Below, one piece after another: positions 38,188 through 47,326 of a stretch of DNA of 53,668 nucleotides; positions within the stretch are counted from its first letter, which is position 1; each line of letters opens with the position of its first letter. The stretch comes from Methanoregula sp. GTDB taxonomy: Archaea; Halobacteriota; Methanomicrobia; Methanomicrobiales; Methanospirillaceae. The notes below the pieces were generated by a model. That model made no database searches. It saw only the letters and a list, made by a program, of their open reading frames with translations, and had not been told where the DNA came from. The stretch is taken from assembly GCA_026394605.1 (NCBI GenBank), contig JAPKXY010000022.1:1-53668 (forward strand). Direction: 5' to 3'. The translations under genes were made by a program, and so were the position numbers.

Positions 38188-39001
38188 ACCGCCACCATGC
38201 AAACAAAAACGTGATCGCTGCAAAGAGAACGAGACCGAAGAAGGAAAGAACGATGTCTCCTGGAGTATACGTATAATATTTCCCCAGAGCGAGGAAATCC
38301 GGGCCGATCGCAAAGTACCGAATGCCGTTGATCATAAGGGTCATGGGGTTGTAGATCGAGAGGGTTTTGAGGATCTCGGGAAACGAGTCAACCGGGTAGA
38401 GTGCGTTGCTTGCAAAGAAGATCGGCATGGTCAGAAGCGTCATGATCCCCTGCAGCCCCTCGGGACTCTCCATGGAGACCGCGATACCTGCGGAGAGGAA
38501 GAGGAATCCCAGCGCAAATATCCCTACAAATGCAAGGACGCCCAGCACACCGATGACAACCTGCAGGGCGCCAAAGCCGGCAAAGAATGCCGCCCCGATG
38601 AGTATTCCAAAGACCATGATGATGATCACCTGGATAAATGATTTCGTCACTCCCGAGAGCGCGATCCCGAAAATGATGTGGTTCCGGTTCATCGGGCTTG
38701 CGAGAATCTCACGCATCAACCCCCAGTTCTTGTCAAACAGGATCACGATCCCGCCGAAGAGGCTGGTAAACAGGGTCGTCATCGCAATAATTCCGGCAGC
38801 CATAAAGGTGAGATATCCCACCGCGTGCATGCCCGGCGGAACCGGGACTCCCGCCATGAGTTTATCGAAACTGCTTGACATGGCGATGCCAAAGAACGCC
38901 AGCCAGAGCGCCGGCTGGAGCAGCGAGGAAAGAAGGAGTGTCTTGAACCGGACAAACCGGATCATATCACGCCAGTAAATTGTGGTAAAGCCGTATACCA
39001 T
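38165..39001 (-). CDS. ABC-2 type permease
   Basis: A 278-residue inner membrane permease with six hydrophobic helices, of the type that exports drugs, lipids or polysaccharides with an ATPase partner. ATG 39001 is preceded by GGGAGG and lies right after the stop of the ATPase gene. The longer frame up to 39094 runs inside the ATPase gene and is rejected. Substrate unknown. Confidence 0.88.
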   Translation of the reverse strand: MVYGFTTIYWRDMIRFVRFKTLLLSSLLQPALWLAFFGIAMSSSFDKLMAGVPVPPGMHAVGYLTFMAAGIIAMTTLFTSLFGGIVILFDKNWGLMREILASPMNRNHIIFGIALSGVTKSFIQVIIIMVFGILIGAAFFAGFGALQVVIGVLGVLAFVGIFALGFLFLSAGIAVSMESPEGLQGIMTLLTMPIFFASNALYPVDSFPEILKTLSIYNPMTLMINGIRYFAIGPDFLALGKYYTYTPGDIVLSFFGLVLFAAITFLFAWWRFRKAVVT

Positions 39002-39002
39002 A

Positions 39003-40010
39003 TTAATGGCCTCCCGGACGCATGGTGAGGTAGCCGGGTTTTCCCTCGGGCTCGTCACGGAATTCTTTACCTGTGTAAAATACAAAGACGTCATCCATCG
39101 AGGGTTTCTTTAAGTTGATGGTAGAGAGCTCGATCCCCTTGTCGCGCAGCGTGTCGATAATAACAGGTAGCACCTTAGTACCATCCTCGTTGACCATCAG
39201 GACAAAACCCTTCGTTTTGGATTTTACATTCCGGATACTGGGAAGGCCCTGTAAGATCCGGATCGCCGCCTCGTTGTCGCTCGTTTCCAGGTAGATAAGG
39301 TCCTGGCCGAGAGTATTCTTGAGTCCATACGATGTGCCTGAGGTGATGATCCTCCCGTGGTCGATGATGCTGATCCGGTCGGAGAGCTGGTCGGCCTCGT
39401 CCATGTAGTGGGTGGTGAGAAATATCGTCGTGCCTTCCTTGTTGACGCCCTTGATGTAGTCCCACATCCGCATCCGGGTCTGCGGGTCAAGCCCGAGGGT
39501 CGGCTCATCTAAGAAGAGCACTTTCGGCCGGGTCATGAGCCCCCGGGCAATCTCGAGCCTGCGCTTCATCCCGCCGCTTAAGTTCTTGGTCCGTTCGTCC
39601 TTCTTTGCCTCGAGCTGGACGAGCCTGAGCAGTTCATCGATGCGTTTTTTGCGCTCCTCGCGGGGCATATTGTAGAGCCTGCCATGGAACTCGAGAATCT
39701 CCTGGACGGTCATGTCCCGGTCGAGTGTGATATCCTGGAAGACAACGCCGATCGATTCGCGGACTTTCTGCGGGTCTTTCGTGACATCAAAGCCCGCGAC
39801 GCTCGCTTCACCCTTCTGGAGGGAGAGCAGCGTGATGAGGATATTGATCGCGGTGCTCTTGCCCGCACCGTTGGGCCCGAGGAACGAGAAGATCTCGCCT
39901 TCCTTCACAGCAAAACTGATCCCGTCAACAGCTTTGAAGTCACCGTAGGAGTGTTCGAGATTTTTTACTTCGATGATGGGCTGCCCGCCCGACACTGGTG
40001 TTCCTGCCAT
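39003..40010 (-). CDS. ABC-2 transporter ATPase (drug-efflux type)
   Basis: A 335-residue ATPase with Walker A GPNGAGKST, signature LSGGMKRRLEIARG, Walker B LFLDEPTLGLDP, and a C-terminal DUF4162-like extension typical of exporters such as DrrA. The permease gene follows directly. It is preceded by a region with palindromic sites. Confidence 0.92.
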   Translation of the reverse strand: MAGTPVSGGQPIIEVKNLEHSYGDFKAVDGISFAVKEGEIFSFLGPNGAGKSTAINILITLLSLQKGEASVAGFDVTKDPQKVRESIGVVFQDITLDRDMTVQEILEFHGRLYNMPREERKKRIDELLRLVQLEAKKDERTKNLSGGMKRRLEIARGLMTRPKVLFLDEPTLGLDPQTRMRMWDYIKGVNKEGTTIFLTTHYMDEADQLSDRISIIDHGRIITSGTSYGLKNTLGQDLIYLETSDNEAAIRILQGLPSIRNVKSKTKGFVLMVNEDGTKVLPVIIDTLRDKGIELSTINLKKPSMDDVFVFYTGKEFRDEPEGKPGYLTMRPGGH

Positions 40011-40332
40011 ATTCCCTCCAGTCTGTGCCGTTTTTTAGCGTGTGCTTTGGATAGGTTGGTGTGGATCTTATTTACGCACGATGTTCGTGCATGTCACGTA
40101 CTTCCCGTTTATGTACGAGTGATTTTGGATGTGCCTTTTCCTCCAGACGTGCAGTACCAGGGACCGGAAAATTTAACGGCGGTACGACAGAACCCTATCA
40201 GCTGGATAAGGGAGGAGATGGGGAATTGCGGTTTCCTTTCCGTTCCTTTCATGAATGTAATGGGATCCATCCTCATCAGCAAGAGAGGAACGGATCGATC
40301 ACTCTTTTATAAATGTCATTCTCCGCACCACT
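40011..40332. promoter_or_regulatory. Upstream region of the ABC exporter with palindromic sites
   Basis: GCACGA-tgt-TCGTGC (40076-40090) is a perfect palindrome. CGTAC (about 40097-40101) and GTACG (about 40113-40117) form another inverted pair, and related half-sites GTCACG and ACGAGTG lie between. These suit a regulator of the exporter. The rest of 40140-40332 shows no convincing gene. Confidence 0.4.
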
Positions 40333-40569
40333 CTATGACTCCCTTGAAGCTACAGGTGCACGTTTCAACTCAAGGTGGGGAGTAATCTTTGAGACAATGC
40401 AGATAATGATAAGGACCATAAAAAGAAACGCTGCGTTCTCAAATTTCGGTTCTCCATCAGGTTTCTCTTTTTTTTCTTGCGGTTGCACCGTTGACCATTC
40501 CACGTTCAGGTAGTGTCCATTTCCTCCTTTAAGGGCCGTTTCCTGCAAAGGAACTGATTTGCATACCAT
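40333..40569 (-). CDS. Doubtful small membrane protein
   Basis: A 78-residue frame with a polar N-terminal half and one hydrophobic stretch (AAFLFMVLIIICIV) near residues 46-60. The only strong ribosome site, AAAGGAGG, points to a different frame, so the start is uncertain. The gap 40011-40687 otherwise holds no gene. Confidence 0.3.
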   Translation of the reverse strand: MVCKSVPLQETALKGGNGHYLNVEWSTVQPQEKKEKPDGEPKFENAAFLFMVLIIICIVSKITPHLELKRAPVASRES

Positions 40570-40687
40570 GTTTTTTTTAGATACGGGTTATGAGATAATA
40601 GTGCAGTCGGAAGGATATGTATAACAGAAGGACGCGGACAAAAAACCTATTAACACCGGCATAGGATAATGCACCGGTGATCAGGAT

Positions 40688-41095
40688 ATGCCTGCCAAAC
40701 CTGAACCCTGGTGCAGAGGTATCACACCCTTAAAGGCAAAACAGATCAAGTGTGCTGTCGAAGCAACCTGTGAGCTCTGTCACGAGTACACACCTTTCTC
40801 CCTGCTCGAACTGCATGGCATCCCTGCAGTCCCGCGACCGGAAAAACCGCTCCCGAAAGAACGCGAATGCCATATTATCGTGGTCTGTTCCACCTGCCAC
40901 CAGCACATCCACGAACTGCCGGTGCCGGAGGAAAAACTCCAGGCACTGATCGAGGAGCGCCCGTTTGCGCTCCGGAAAGAGATCCGCGGGATCCTCGGGT
41001 ATGTCCCGAAATCCTATTCTCCTCCAAACGATACCGATCTCTCATTAGTGTTTGACGAGACCCTGAGAAGCTCTTCGGCGGGTTACTACCGTTAA
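40688..41095 (+). CDS. HNH-like zinc protein
   Basis: A 135-residue protein with cysteine pairs C28/C31 and C67/C70 and a histidine cluster H43, H71, H73, H75. The order C-x2-C, LELHGI, C-x2-CHQHIH fits an HNH-nuclease zinc frame. The catalytic positions cannot be settled, so nuclease activity is not claimed. It stands alone, with no partner gene. Confidence 0.7.
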   Translation: MPAKPEPWCRGITPLKAKQIKCAVEATCELCHEYTPFSLLELHGIPAVPRPEKPLPKERECHIIVVCSTCHQHIHELPVPEEKLQALIEERPFALRKEIRGILGYVPKSYSPPNDTDLSLVFDETLRSSSAGYYR

Positions 41096-41180
41096 CGGGG
41101 GCTTATCGTACCGTGCCGGTTCAACCGGTATTTTTGTTAAAAAAATGGCAGAGAACCTGACGGTTACTAATTCCAGGTCC

Positions 41181-41681
41181 TCAGATCCCGCATCCCGCTC
41201 TCCCGTGTTTTTCATGGTACCGCTGGTGGTACTCCTCCGCCCGCCAGAATGTCTGTGCCGGCACAATTTCGGTCACGACCGGACGCCGGAACCTGCCTGA
41301 ACGGTTGAGGTGTTCCTTTGATGCCTCTGCCAGAACTTTCTGGTCGGGGGAATGATAGAAGACAGCCGAGCGGTACTGGGTTCCAACATCCACCCCCTGC
41401 CTGTCCGGCGTAGTGGGATCGTGGATGCTCCAGAACACATCCAGCAGATTCTCGTAGGTGACCTTTTCGGGTTCGAAGACTACTTCAACGACCTCTGCAT
41501 GACCCGTCGTATCAGTGCAGACGTCACGGTACGTCGGGTGGTGCAGGGTCCCCCCCATGTAACCGGCTGCAGTATCGGTGACGCCGGGCACCCTGCGGAA
41601 CGCGGCTTCGACCCCCCAGAAACAGCCGGCACCAAATGTCGCTTTCTGGCTCTGCTGTGGAGCTGCTGGCATTGATGACAT
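41181..41681 (-). CDS. msrA: Peptide methionine sulfoxide reductase A
   Basis: Repairs oxidised methionine (S-form sulfoxide). The active site is GAGCFWG with catalytic C20; a C-terminal resolving Cys lies in GRAGCGI. The 166-residue length is normal. ATG 41672 (M4) is an alternative start. Confidence 0.94.
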   Translation of the reverse strand: MSSMPAAPQQSQKATFGAGCFWGVEAAFRRVPGVTDTAAGYMGGTLHHPTYRDVCTDTTGHAEVVEVVFEPEKVTYENLLDVFWSIHDPTTPDRQGVDVGTQYRSAVFYHSPDQKVLAEASKEHLNRSGRFRRPVVTEIVPAQTFWRAEEYHQRYHEKHGRAGCGI

Positions 41682-41804
41682 CGCACAAGCCTTGTATCAT
41701 CATGGAAAGCACGGCATTGTAAAGCTCGCGATGGTGACAGGTGCTAACCTCGTTTCCGACCCTGTCACTACCTATTTGACAGGGCAGCACCAACATCATA
41801 CACG

Positions 41805-42167
41805 ATGGCAGAGGAGCCGGTCTTCAGGTATAAACAGTGCCTGATCGTGCGCAACGACATCACCATGAGCTGCGGCAAGAAATGCGCACAGGCAGCCCAC
41901 GCATCCATCGGCGCATACGAGCACGCTGATAAAAACCTCAAAAAAGCATGGCTTTCTGAAGGTCAGAAGAAGGTGGTGCTGAAAGCAAATGACGAGCGTA
42001 CACTCTACGATCTCAGGATGATCGCCGAAAATGCAGGTATTGCCACCTCCCTCATCCATGATGCCGGCATGACCGAGATACCACCGGGAACAGTCACCGC
42101 GCTCGGGCTCGGTCCTGCAAAGAGTGAAGACCTTGATCGGATCACCGGCAGCCTCACACTCTTATGA
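41805..42167 (+). CDS. pth2: Peptidyl-tRNA hydrolase 2
   Basis: Releases peptides from stalled peptidyl-tRNA. The 120-residue Pth2 has the YKQCLIVRNDITMSCGKKCAQ opening with its conserved basic and Gly residues, and ends with the ALGLGP segment before its final helix. It overlaps truD by four bases, forming an RNA-processing operon. Confidence 0.94.
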   Translation: MAEEPVFRYKQCLIVRNDITMSCGKKCAQAAHASIGAYEHADKNLKKAWLSEGQKKVVLKANDERTLYDLRMIAENAGIATSLIHDAGMTEIPPGTVTALGLGPAKSEDLDRITGSLTLL

Positions 42168-43435
42168 AAAGGAGCCCGTATCCCCTTGAACAGGAGCTCG
42201 GTATGCGCTTTTACGCAAGCGATGCCGGAGGAATCGGGGGAACCCTGCGCTCAACAGCGGAAGATTTCCTGGTCGAAGAGATTCCGCTCCCTCCGGGTGG
42301 CGGAACAGGTCCCTACCTCATCTGCCGGCTCACAAAGAAGAACTGGGAGCACCAGCACGCGATCAAAGAGATCGCAAAACGGCTCGGGATCAGTCACCGC
42401 AGGATTGGCTGGGCAGGCACCAAGGATCGCCGGGCAGTCACCACCCAGCTCATCTCGATCTACAAAGCAACACCCGAAGCAGTTGAAAACATCAGGCTTA
42501 AAGATATCACTCTCGAAGTTATCCGGCAGCAGAACACCCAGCTCTCTCTGGGTGATCTGCGGGGAAACCAGTTTGATATTGTAATCAGGGACTGCAGTGC
42601 CCCGGACCTGAAAGAAACGGTCAGGCAGATAACAACGGATGTCACACTGGGCATCCCGAACTACTACGGTCTCCAGCGGTTCGGCGGCGTGCGGCCGGTC
42701 ACCCACCGCGTCGGTGAGTGCATCCTTGCCGGCGATTACGAACGGGCGGTTCTCACGTATATCGGGCAGGCTTTTCCGCTGGAACAGGAGAACATCCGGC
42801 ACGTTCGCACCGGATTTTTCAAGACCCGTGACCCGAAAACCGCACTCCGGGAATTTCCGGTCACGATGGCATACGAGCGTGCGATGCTCCAGCACCTCTG
42901 TAATCATCCTGGTGATTATGCCGGCGCCCTGCAGGATCTTCCTCCCAGGCTCCTCTCGATGTTCGTATCAGCGTTCCAGTCGCACCTGTTCAACGAGGCG
43001 CTGAGCAGGCGCCTCGAGAAGGGGTTTTCTCTTTTCGACCCGCAGCCCGGTGACCGGCTCATGTTTACAAGCGGCAAGGCAGATATGGTCACTGCAGAAA
43101 ACACACCGACCGCTGCGCAGCATATCAGCCGTGGCAGGTGCACCATTGCAATCTTTATGCCGGGAAAAGAGCCATATTTTCCACACTCAGACAGCGAACA
43201 ATACATAAAAAGTCTGATGGAAACGCGCGGTATCGGCGCGGAACAATTCAGGAAAGCGTCCGGGTTCGTCAAAACAAAATTTGAAGGGGCGCTGCGCCCG
43301 GTCGCGCTGCGGACGGCAATCGATGCCGTTGTCGATGACACCCGCGTCCGTTTACAATTTACCCTGCCGCCCGGGCACTATGCAACCACCGTTGCACGCG
43401 AGTTCATGAAAGCAGACCCGCTGCAGATGATCTAG
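42164..43435 (+). CDS. truD: tRNA pseudouridine(13) synthase TruD
   Basis: Converts U13 of tRNA to pseudouridine. The catalytic aspartate is D88 in GWAGTKDRRAVTTQ. The NYYGLQRFGG motif and the C-terminal TRUD insertion domain are present. At 423 residues it has the archaeal/eukaryotic Pus7-like length. Its 3' end overlaps sppA on the other strand by four bases. Confidence 0.95.
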   Translation: MKRSPYPLEQELGMRFYASDAGGIGGTLRSTAEDFLVEEIPLPPGGGTGPYLICRLTKKNWEHQHAIKEIAKRLGISHRRIGWAGTKDRRAVTTQLISIYKATPEAVENIRLKDITLEVIRQQNTQLSLGDLRGNQFDIVIRDCSAPDLKETVRQITTDVTLGIPNYYGLQRFGGVRPVTHRVGECILAGDYERAVLTYIGQAFPLEQENIRHVRTGFFKTRDPKTALREFPVTMAYERAMLQHLCNHPGDYAGALQDLPPRLLSMFVSAFQSHLFNEALSRRLEKGFSLFDPQPGDRLMFTSGKADMVTAENTPTAAQHISRGRCTIAIFMPGKEPYFPHSDSEQYIKSLMETRGIGAEQFRKASGFVKTKFEGALRPVALRTAIDAVVDDTRVRLQFTLPPGHYATTVAREFMKADPLQMI

Positions 43436-44229
43436 AGTATCGGAGAGTGGCCGGCAAGTGCTTTTGCACCCTCGATAGCATCGTTCAGGTTGCCAATCTC
43501 GTCCACGATATTGAGCCGGACGGCATCAGCACCGCGGATCACCCTGCCATCTTCAATATCGGAACGGGCGATCTGCCGCTGATCGAGCACATCCTTCATG
43601 AAGTTTTCAAAGCTCGCATTCACGATGTCCTGTGCATAGGCCCGCTCTTCATCATTTATCGGTCGCGATGCTGAGCCCATGTCCTTCATGCTCCCCGATT
43701 TCACAATGCTCACGTTGTAGCCTTCCTTATTCATCCAGCGGCTGATATCAGGGAACGTCCAGACCACGCCGATCCCTGCCGTGAAAGAATCGGGATTTGC
43801 ATAGATCCTGTTGGCGTGGGCACTCACGTAATATGCGGCGGATGTCGCCATATCGCCCATCGACACGATGACCGGTTTTTTTGATTTTGCGTATTCGAGG
43901 TCGCGGATGATCTCCTGCGCTGCTGCCGGCGTGCCACCAGGGCTGTTCACCCGGAGCACGATTGCTTCCACCATGGGGTCGTTCGCCGCATCCCGCAGTT
44001 CCCTCCCCACCTGTTCACTCGCGGAAAACCCGTCACCGGAGACATCTCCGGTGACCAGCGTACCCTCCATCCTGACCACCGAGACCCCCCCAGCATCAGA
44101 GTAGGTGAGAAAGACTACGGCGATAAAAAGCCCGACCACGAGGATGAGCGCGAGAATGATGAGGAAAAGCCACGTTTTTGAGGAAGAATGTGATACCGGG
44201 GCACCTCCCTGTTCCGGGAAGAACGTCAT
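43432..44229 (-). CDS. sppA: Signal peptide peptidase SppA (family S49)
   Basis: A membrane-anchored serine protease that degrades leftover signal peptides. One hydrophobic anchor spans about 20-42. The Ser nucleophile lies in MATSAAYYVS and the general-base Lys in SGSMKDMGSASRP; SFTAGIGV is also typical. ATG 44229 is chosen: GAGGGA lies nine bases before it and it falls four bases after the upstream gene's stop. The product is 265 residues. Confidence 0.9.
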   Translation of the reverse strand: MTFFPEQGGAPVSHSSSKTWLFLIILALILVVGLFIAVVFLTYSDAGGVSVVRMEGTLVTGDVSGDGFSASEQVGRELRDAANDPMVEAIVLRVNSPGGTPAAAQEIIRDLEYAKSKKPVIVSMGDMATSAAYYVSAHANRIYANPDSFTAGIGVVWTFPDISRWMNKEGYNVSIVKSGSMKDMGSASRPINDEERAYAQDIVNASFENFMKDVLDQRQIARSDIEDGRVIRGADAVRLNIVDEIGNLNDAIEGAKALAGHSPIL

Positions 44230-44233
44230 AATT

Positions 44234-44920
44234 TTATCCCTCACGGTACAGCACATCGTATTCCGAGACAAGATTGCTGCCGCACATGTAATGGTTCTTG
44301 AGGTGCAACCGGATCATCTCGTCCTCGGTATTGATATGCATGCCGCCCACGAGTGACGGTGTGTCTGATCCGCCGACAATAAACGGGAGGTGGATGAGCC
44401 GGATCTCATCAACAAGCTGGTGGTGGAGCATATGCCAGTTCAGCGTGGGACCCCCCTCTATCATGAGCTTGTTGACTGAAAACTTTTCTTTCAGAATTGT
44501 TAAAAGGAGCGGGAGTTCGACGTGGTGCTTCCCCGCGAAAACGACATGAATGCCCTTTTTTTTAATCGCCGCAACGCGGTCGGCTGGTGCCTGTTCACAG
44601 ACCGCGATCACTGACGGCGCATCTGGTCCAAGCACATTGGCATCGGGCGGGATGTCAGCCATGCTGCAGGGGATCACACGCAGGGGGCTTTTTCCGGGAA
44701 CGAGACGGACCGTCAGAAAGGAATTATCAATCCGGATCGTGTTTGCGCCGACCATGATTGCATCATACGCCGCCCGGGTCTCGTGAAGAAGGATTTCGGT
44801 TTCATGCGCCATGTACTTCATCAGGATCTTGGAAGACGCACCCTTCTTGAGCGTGAGTTTGCCATCCGCAGTGATCTCTGACATCATCAGCACATGCGGA
44901 CGGTTTGTTCTGTCTGGCAT
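44234..44920 (-). CDS. Diaminoribosylaminopyrimidinone phosphate reductase (RibD-C type)
   Basis: A 228-residue dihydrofolate-reductase-fold enzyme of the archaeal/fungal riboflavin route (RIB7/ArfC), whose product also leads to F420. Visible are the opening SEITADGKLTL, AIMVGANTIRIDNSFL, and the C-terminal MIEGGPTLNW motif. The N-terminal deaminase of bacterial RibD is absent. ATG 44920 has AGAGAGG before it; the in-frame upstream ATG at 44956 lies in the promoter. Confidence 0.9.
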   Translation of the reverse strand: MPDRTNRPHVLMMSEITADGKLTLKKGASSKILMKYMAHETEILLHETRAAYDAIMVGANTIRIDNSFLTVRLVPGKSPLRVIPCSMADIPPDANVLGPDAPSVIAVCEQAPADRVAAIKKKGIHVVFAGKHHVELPLLLTILKEKFSVNKLMIEGGPTLNWHMLHHQLVDEIRLIHLPFIVGGSDTPSLVGGMHINTEDEMIRLHLKNHYMCGSNLVSEYDVLYREG

Positions 44921-44954
44921 AGCCTCTCTTCTCTTGTTAATCATTGGTGAGGGC

Positions 44955-44968
44955 ATATAAAGAAGATG
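44955..44968 (-). promoter_or_regulatory. TATA box of the RibD-C-type reductase gene
   Basis: On the minus strand TCTTCTTTATATGCC lies about 38-48 bases before the start at 44920, giving a short leader that includes AGAGAGG. On the plus strand ACTATTAATGGG (45022-45033) serves the divergent lipid gene. Confidence 0.45.
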
Positions 44969-45056
44969 ACGATTGAATACTACCCTGTGAGGTTTGTGGT
45001 TCTGCCCTTAAAACCGGCAGCAACTATTAATGGGTCGGGTGCCCATGATTTGAGCT

Positions 45057-45689
45057 ATGAATATGACTGTATACCGCTCACGATGTATCGGATATCTTGA
45101 GCCGGTTGCAGACCTTTTTGTAAAAATCGGGATCACCCCCAACCAGATATCGCTCATCGCACTGGCATGTGGCGTCCTGTGCGCTATCATGTTTTATCTG
45201 GGTGCTTTTATTGTCGGAAGCCTTGCGCTTTTGGCATCGGCAGTACTCGACCTTATTGACGGAAGCGTGGCGAGAAAAACCGGCGCCCATACTAATTTCG
45301 GTGCGGTCTTTGACTGGATCGTCGATAAATACATCGATGCCCTTGCCCTGCTCGGTGTCGGGCTCTCCGGCATGACAATTGTGAGCCGGCTCTACCCTGT
45401 TTCCCCCGTGGCTGACTTTGCGGTTGTCGCATGTGCCATCATCGGTTCACTCATGAACACCTTCATCAAACCAGTCGTCTATGCAGAGATCGGGTACCGT
45501 GAAAAAGTGGGGGGCAAGATCGATGACCCGCTGGAAGGCGTCGGGTTTTTTGGCAGACCTGAAACACTGCTGTTTTTGATTGGAGGAGGGATTACCGGGT
45601 ACATCTGGGTATCAGTCATCATCATCGCGGTCTGCACAAACCTTTCAGCACTCCAGCGGATCATTTATCTCTATAAAACATTGCCCTGA
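45057..45689 (+). CDS. CDP-alcohol phosphatidyltransferase (archaeal lipid head-group enzyme)
   Basis: A 210-residue integral membrane enzyme that transfers a head group to CDP-activated archaeal lipid. The complete motif D65-x2-DG-x2-AR-x8-G-x3-D86-x3-D90 is in LDLIDGSVARKTG and the following residues. About six hydrophobic helices follow. Head group not decidable: myo-inositol phosphate, glycerol phosphate or serine are all used by archaeal relatives. Its 3' end overlaps the archaeosortase gene by 29 bases. Confidence 0.9.
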   Translation: MNMTVYRSRCIGYLEPVADLFVKIGITPNQISLIALACGVLCAIMFYLGAFIVGSLALLASAVLDLIDGSVARKTGAHTNFGAVFDWIVDKYIDALALLGVGLSGMTIVSRLYPVSPVADFAVVACAIIGSLMNTFIKPVVYAEIGYREKVGGKIDDPLEGVGFFGRPETLLFLIGGGITGYIWVSVIIIAVCTNLSALQRIIYLYKTLP

Positions 45690-46470
45690 CCTCACCGGAA
45701 TAGAGCTGGTAGAGGTCATCAGCAAAGTCCCCCAGATTCGGGATGATCCTGAACAACCCGTATGCGATTGCGACCAGCAGCACGAGTGCGAGCAGTTCAG
45801 CAATCACATTGTGCGCCCAGAAGAAGCTCTCGTACCCGAACTCCCCGTTGCTTGCGATCTCGGGGTAATACGGGAACCACTGTTCGGTATATGCCATGAT
45901 CACAAAGACATTGCGCAGCAGGTTCAGGATGTAGATTGTCGGGGCAACGAGCAGGAACGTGCACACCTTCTGCCGCATTGTTGTGGGTACAGCCGCTGCA
46001 ACCCCCAGCATGATCGCGATGCTCTGGACACCAGTGCAGGCGAGGATGATCTCCACGCGCAGGTTATTGCGGGCAATGATATTCCACTCCGTGAGCGTCA
46101 CACCATGCCCGAGTGTGTCAAGGAGAAAGGCAACCTGACCGACGACAATGGAGATCAGGAAGTTGCCAAGCGTAGGGATATATTCAAACGGGGCGTAGAT
46201 CAGGAAAGCGACCGCTGCTGCCCTCGAGAGGTTGATAACGCGGCGATCCTCCTTCATCAGAGATTTCACGGTAATGTAAAGGAACGGCACCGAGAGCGCC
46301 GCCATCGTGGGATACAGGAAGTTATTGATGGAGAAGTAATACGGGAGCTCGGCAAAGAGGAACAGGACGATAGAGATCCAGCCGATAATCGCAGGGTATT
46401 TTCTGAACCGCCCGGGTATCAGGAACGCTAAAAATCCAATACAGGAAATCAGCACCAGATACCCGATCAT
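45661..46470 (-). CDS. artA: Archaeosortase A (exosortase family)
   Basis: A 269-residue membrane transpeptidase-like enzyme that processes proteins with PGF-CTERM-type tails and hands them to a lipid. About eight hydrophobic helices. The exosortase triad is intact: C145 in ACTGVQS, R186 in NLLRNVFV, H220 in FWAHNVIAE. It faces the CDP-alcohol phosphatidyltransferase; in haloarchaea a related lipid enzyme is needed for ArtA-dependent anchoring. The link here is inference. Confidence 0.93.
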   Translation of the reverse strand: MIGYLVLISCIGFLAFLIPGRFRKYPAIIGWISIVLFLFAELPYYFSINNFLYPTMAALSVPFLYITVKSLMKEDRRVINLSRAAAVAFLIYAPFEYIPTLGNFLISIVVGQVAFLLDTLGHGVTLTEWNIIARNNLRVEIILACTGVQSIAIMLGVAAAVPTTMRQKVCTFLLVAPTIYILNLLRNVFVIMAYTEQWFPYYPEIASNGEFGYESFFWAHNVIAELLALVLLVAIAYGLFRIIPNLGDFADDLYQLYSGEVRAMFYRDK

Positions 46471-46603
46471 TAATCACATATTCTCGTCATACCAAAAAAA
46501 GGATTCTCAACAGGCACGCCCGGGTTTTACCTGCCACGACAGTCCGGGTTCGTCGTTAAATCATCCAAGACTTAATCTTCTCTGCCTGCGCATGATTGTA
46601 GCA

Positions 46604-46921
46604 ATGTTCTGTCCTGAATGCAAAACCATGTTAATATCGTCGGGGGGTCAGCTCAAGTGCAAAAAATGCGGATATATAAAAAAAATTGACGATGCCAAGC
46701 AGAAACAGATGAAGCGTGAGAAGAAACGCAGCGAGAAGGAGATCGTGATTGTGGAAGAGGGGGAGCAGGTAAGGACACTGCCTACCATCCAGATCAGGTG
46801 CCCGAAATGCGACAATAACCTTGCGTGCTGGTGGCTGCGGCAGCTGCGGGCCGCAGATGAAAGCGAAGTCAGGTTCTTCCGGTGCACAGAATGCGGGCAT
46901 ACCTGGAGGCAGTACGATTAA
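46604..46921 (+). CDS. tfs: Transcription factor S (TFIIS/RPB9-like)
   Basis: Helps stalled archaeal RNA polymerase cleave its transcript. N-terminal zinc ribbon C3/C6 and C19/C22, basic linker, C-terminal ribbon with CPKCDN and CTECGHTWRQYD. The acidic tip ADES keeps the DE pair needed to stimulate cleavage, so it is an active TFS. ATG 46604 is preferred to 46592 because the family starts MFCP and a TATA box lies about 28 bases upstream. Confidence 0.93.
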   Translation: MFCPECKTMLISSGGQLKCKKCGYIKKIDDAKQKQMKREKKRSEKEIVIVEEGEQVRTLPTIQIRCPKCDNNLACWWLRQLRAADESEVRFFRCTECGHTWRQYD

Positions 46922-46973
46922 CAGAGTTATTTTCTGATTTGCCGTTTTATTATACCGGACGCTTGATCCCGTT

Positions 46974-47153
46974 TTAATCCATGATAATAAAACGCTCGAG
47001 GTAACATTCATCGGTTGATATTTTTTCACCAGGTTTGAGTGCTACAAGGTTACTATGGGCATGGTCTGTGCATACATATGCCGAACAGCACCCGAATCCC
47101 TGATACCCGATCGCGTCCTTTTCACAGTACTGGCATTTCCTTTTTTCCACCAT
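46974..47153 (-). CDS. Small cysteine-rich zinc protein
   Basis: A 59-residue protein. C-x2-C (CQYC), a further CC pair and VCTDHAH could bind two zinc ions in AN1-finger-like fashion. Family not assigned. ATG 47153 is chosen because the chain begins with MVEKRKCQYC; an in-frame ATG 18 bases upstream is less likely. It stands between TFS and the divergent rubrerythrin gene. Confidence 0.65.
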   Translation of the reverse strand: MVEKRKCQYCEKDAIGYQGFGCCSAYVCTDHAHSNLVALKPGEKISTDECYLERFIIMD

Positions 47154-47275
47154 GGTTGTCCGACCCCCCAATAGCTGAGTTCAGGAAGGGAACGCAAAGG
47201 ATGATTCTCTTTTAGGGGGTCATATGTGTTCTGGTTTTTTAAGGTCAGAACCAGCGGGTGCTGTGTAAAACAATG

Positions 47276-47292
47276 TGATTATATAGAGAATC
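47276..47292 (+). promoter_or_regulatory. TATA box of the rubrerythrin gene
   Basis: TGATTATATAGAG lies about 40 bases before the ATG; AAGGAG precedes the start. A GTTCTG/CAGAAC inverted pair at 47228-47251 lies upstream and could be a regulator site. Confidence 0.5.
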
Positions 47293-47326
47293 TGTAAATA
47301 GTTAATACAAAGGAGTGGATTAAACG

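Noticed and set aside
45580-46431. 283-residue plus-strand frame
   Set aside because: Antisense to the archaeosortase with its full catalytic triad; composition is a His/Arg/Glu shadow.
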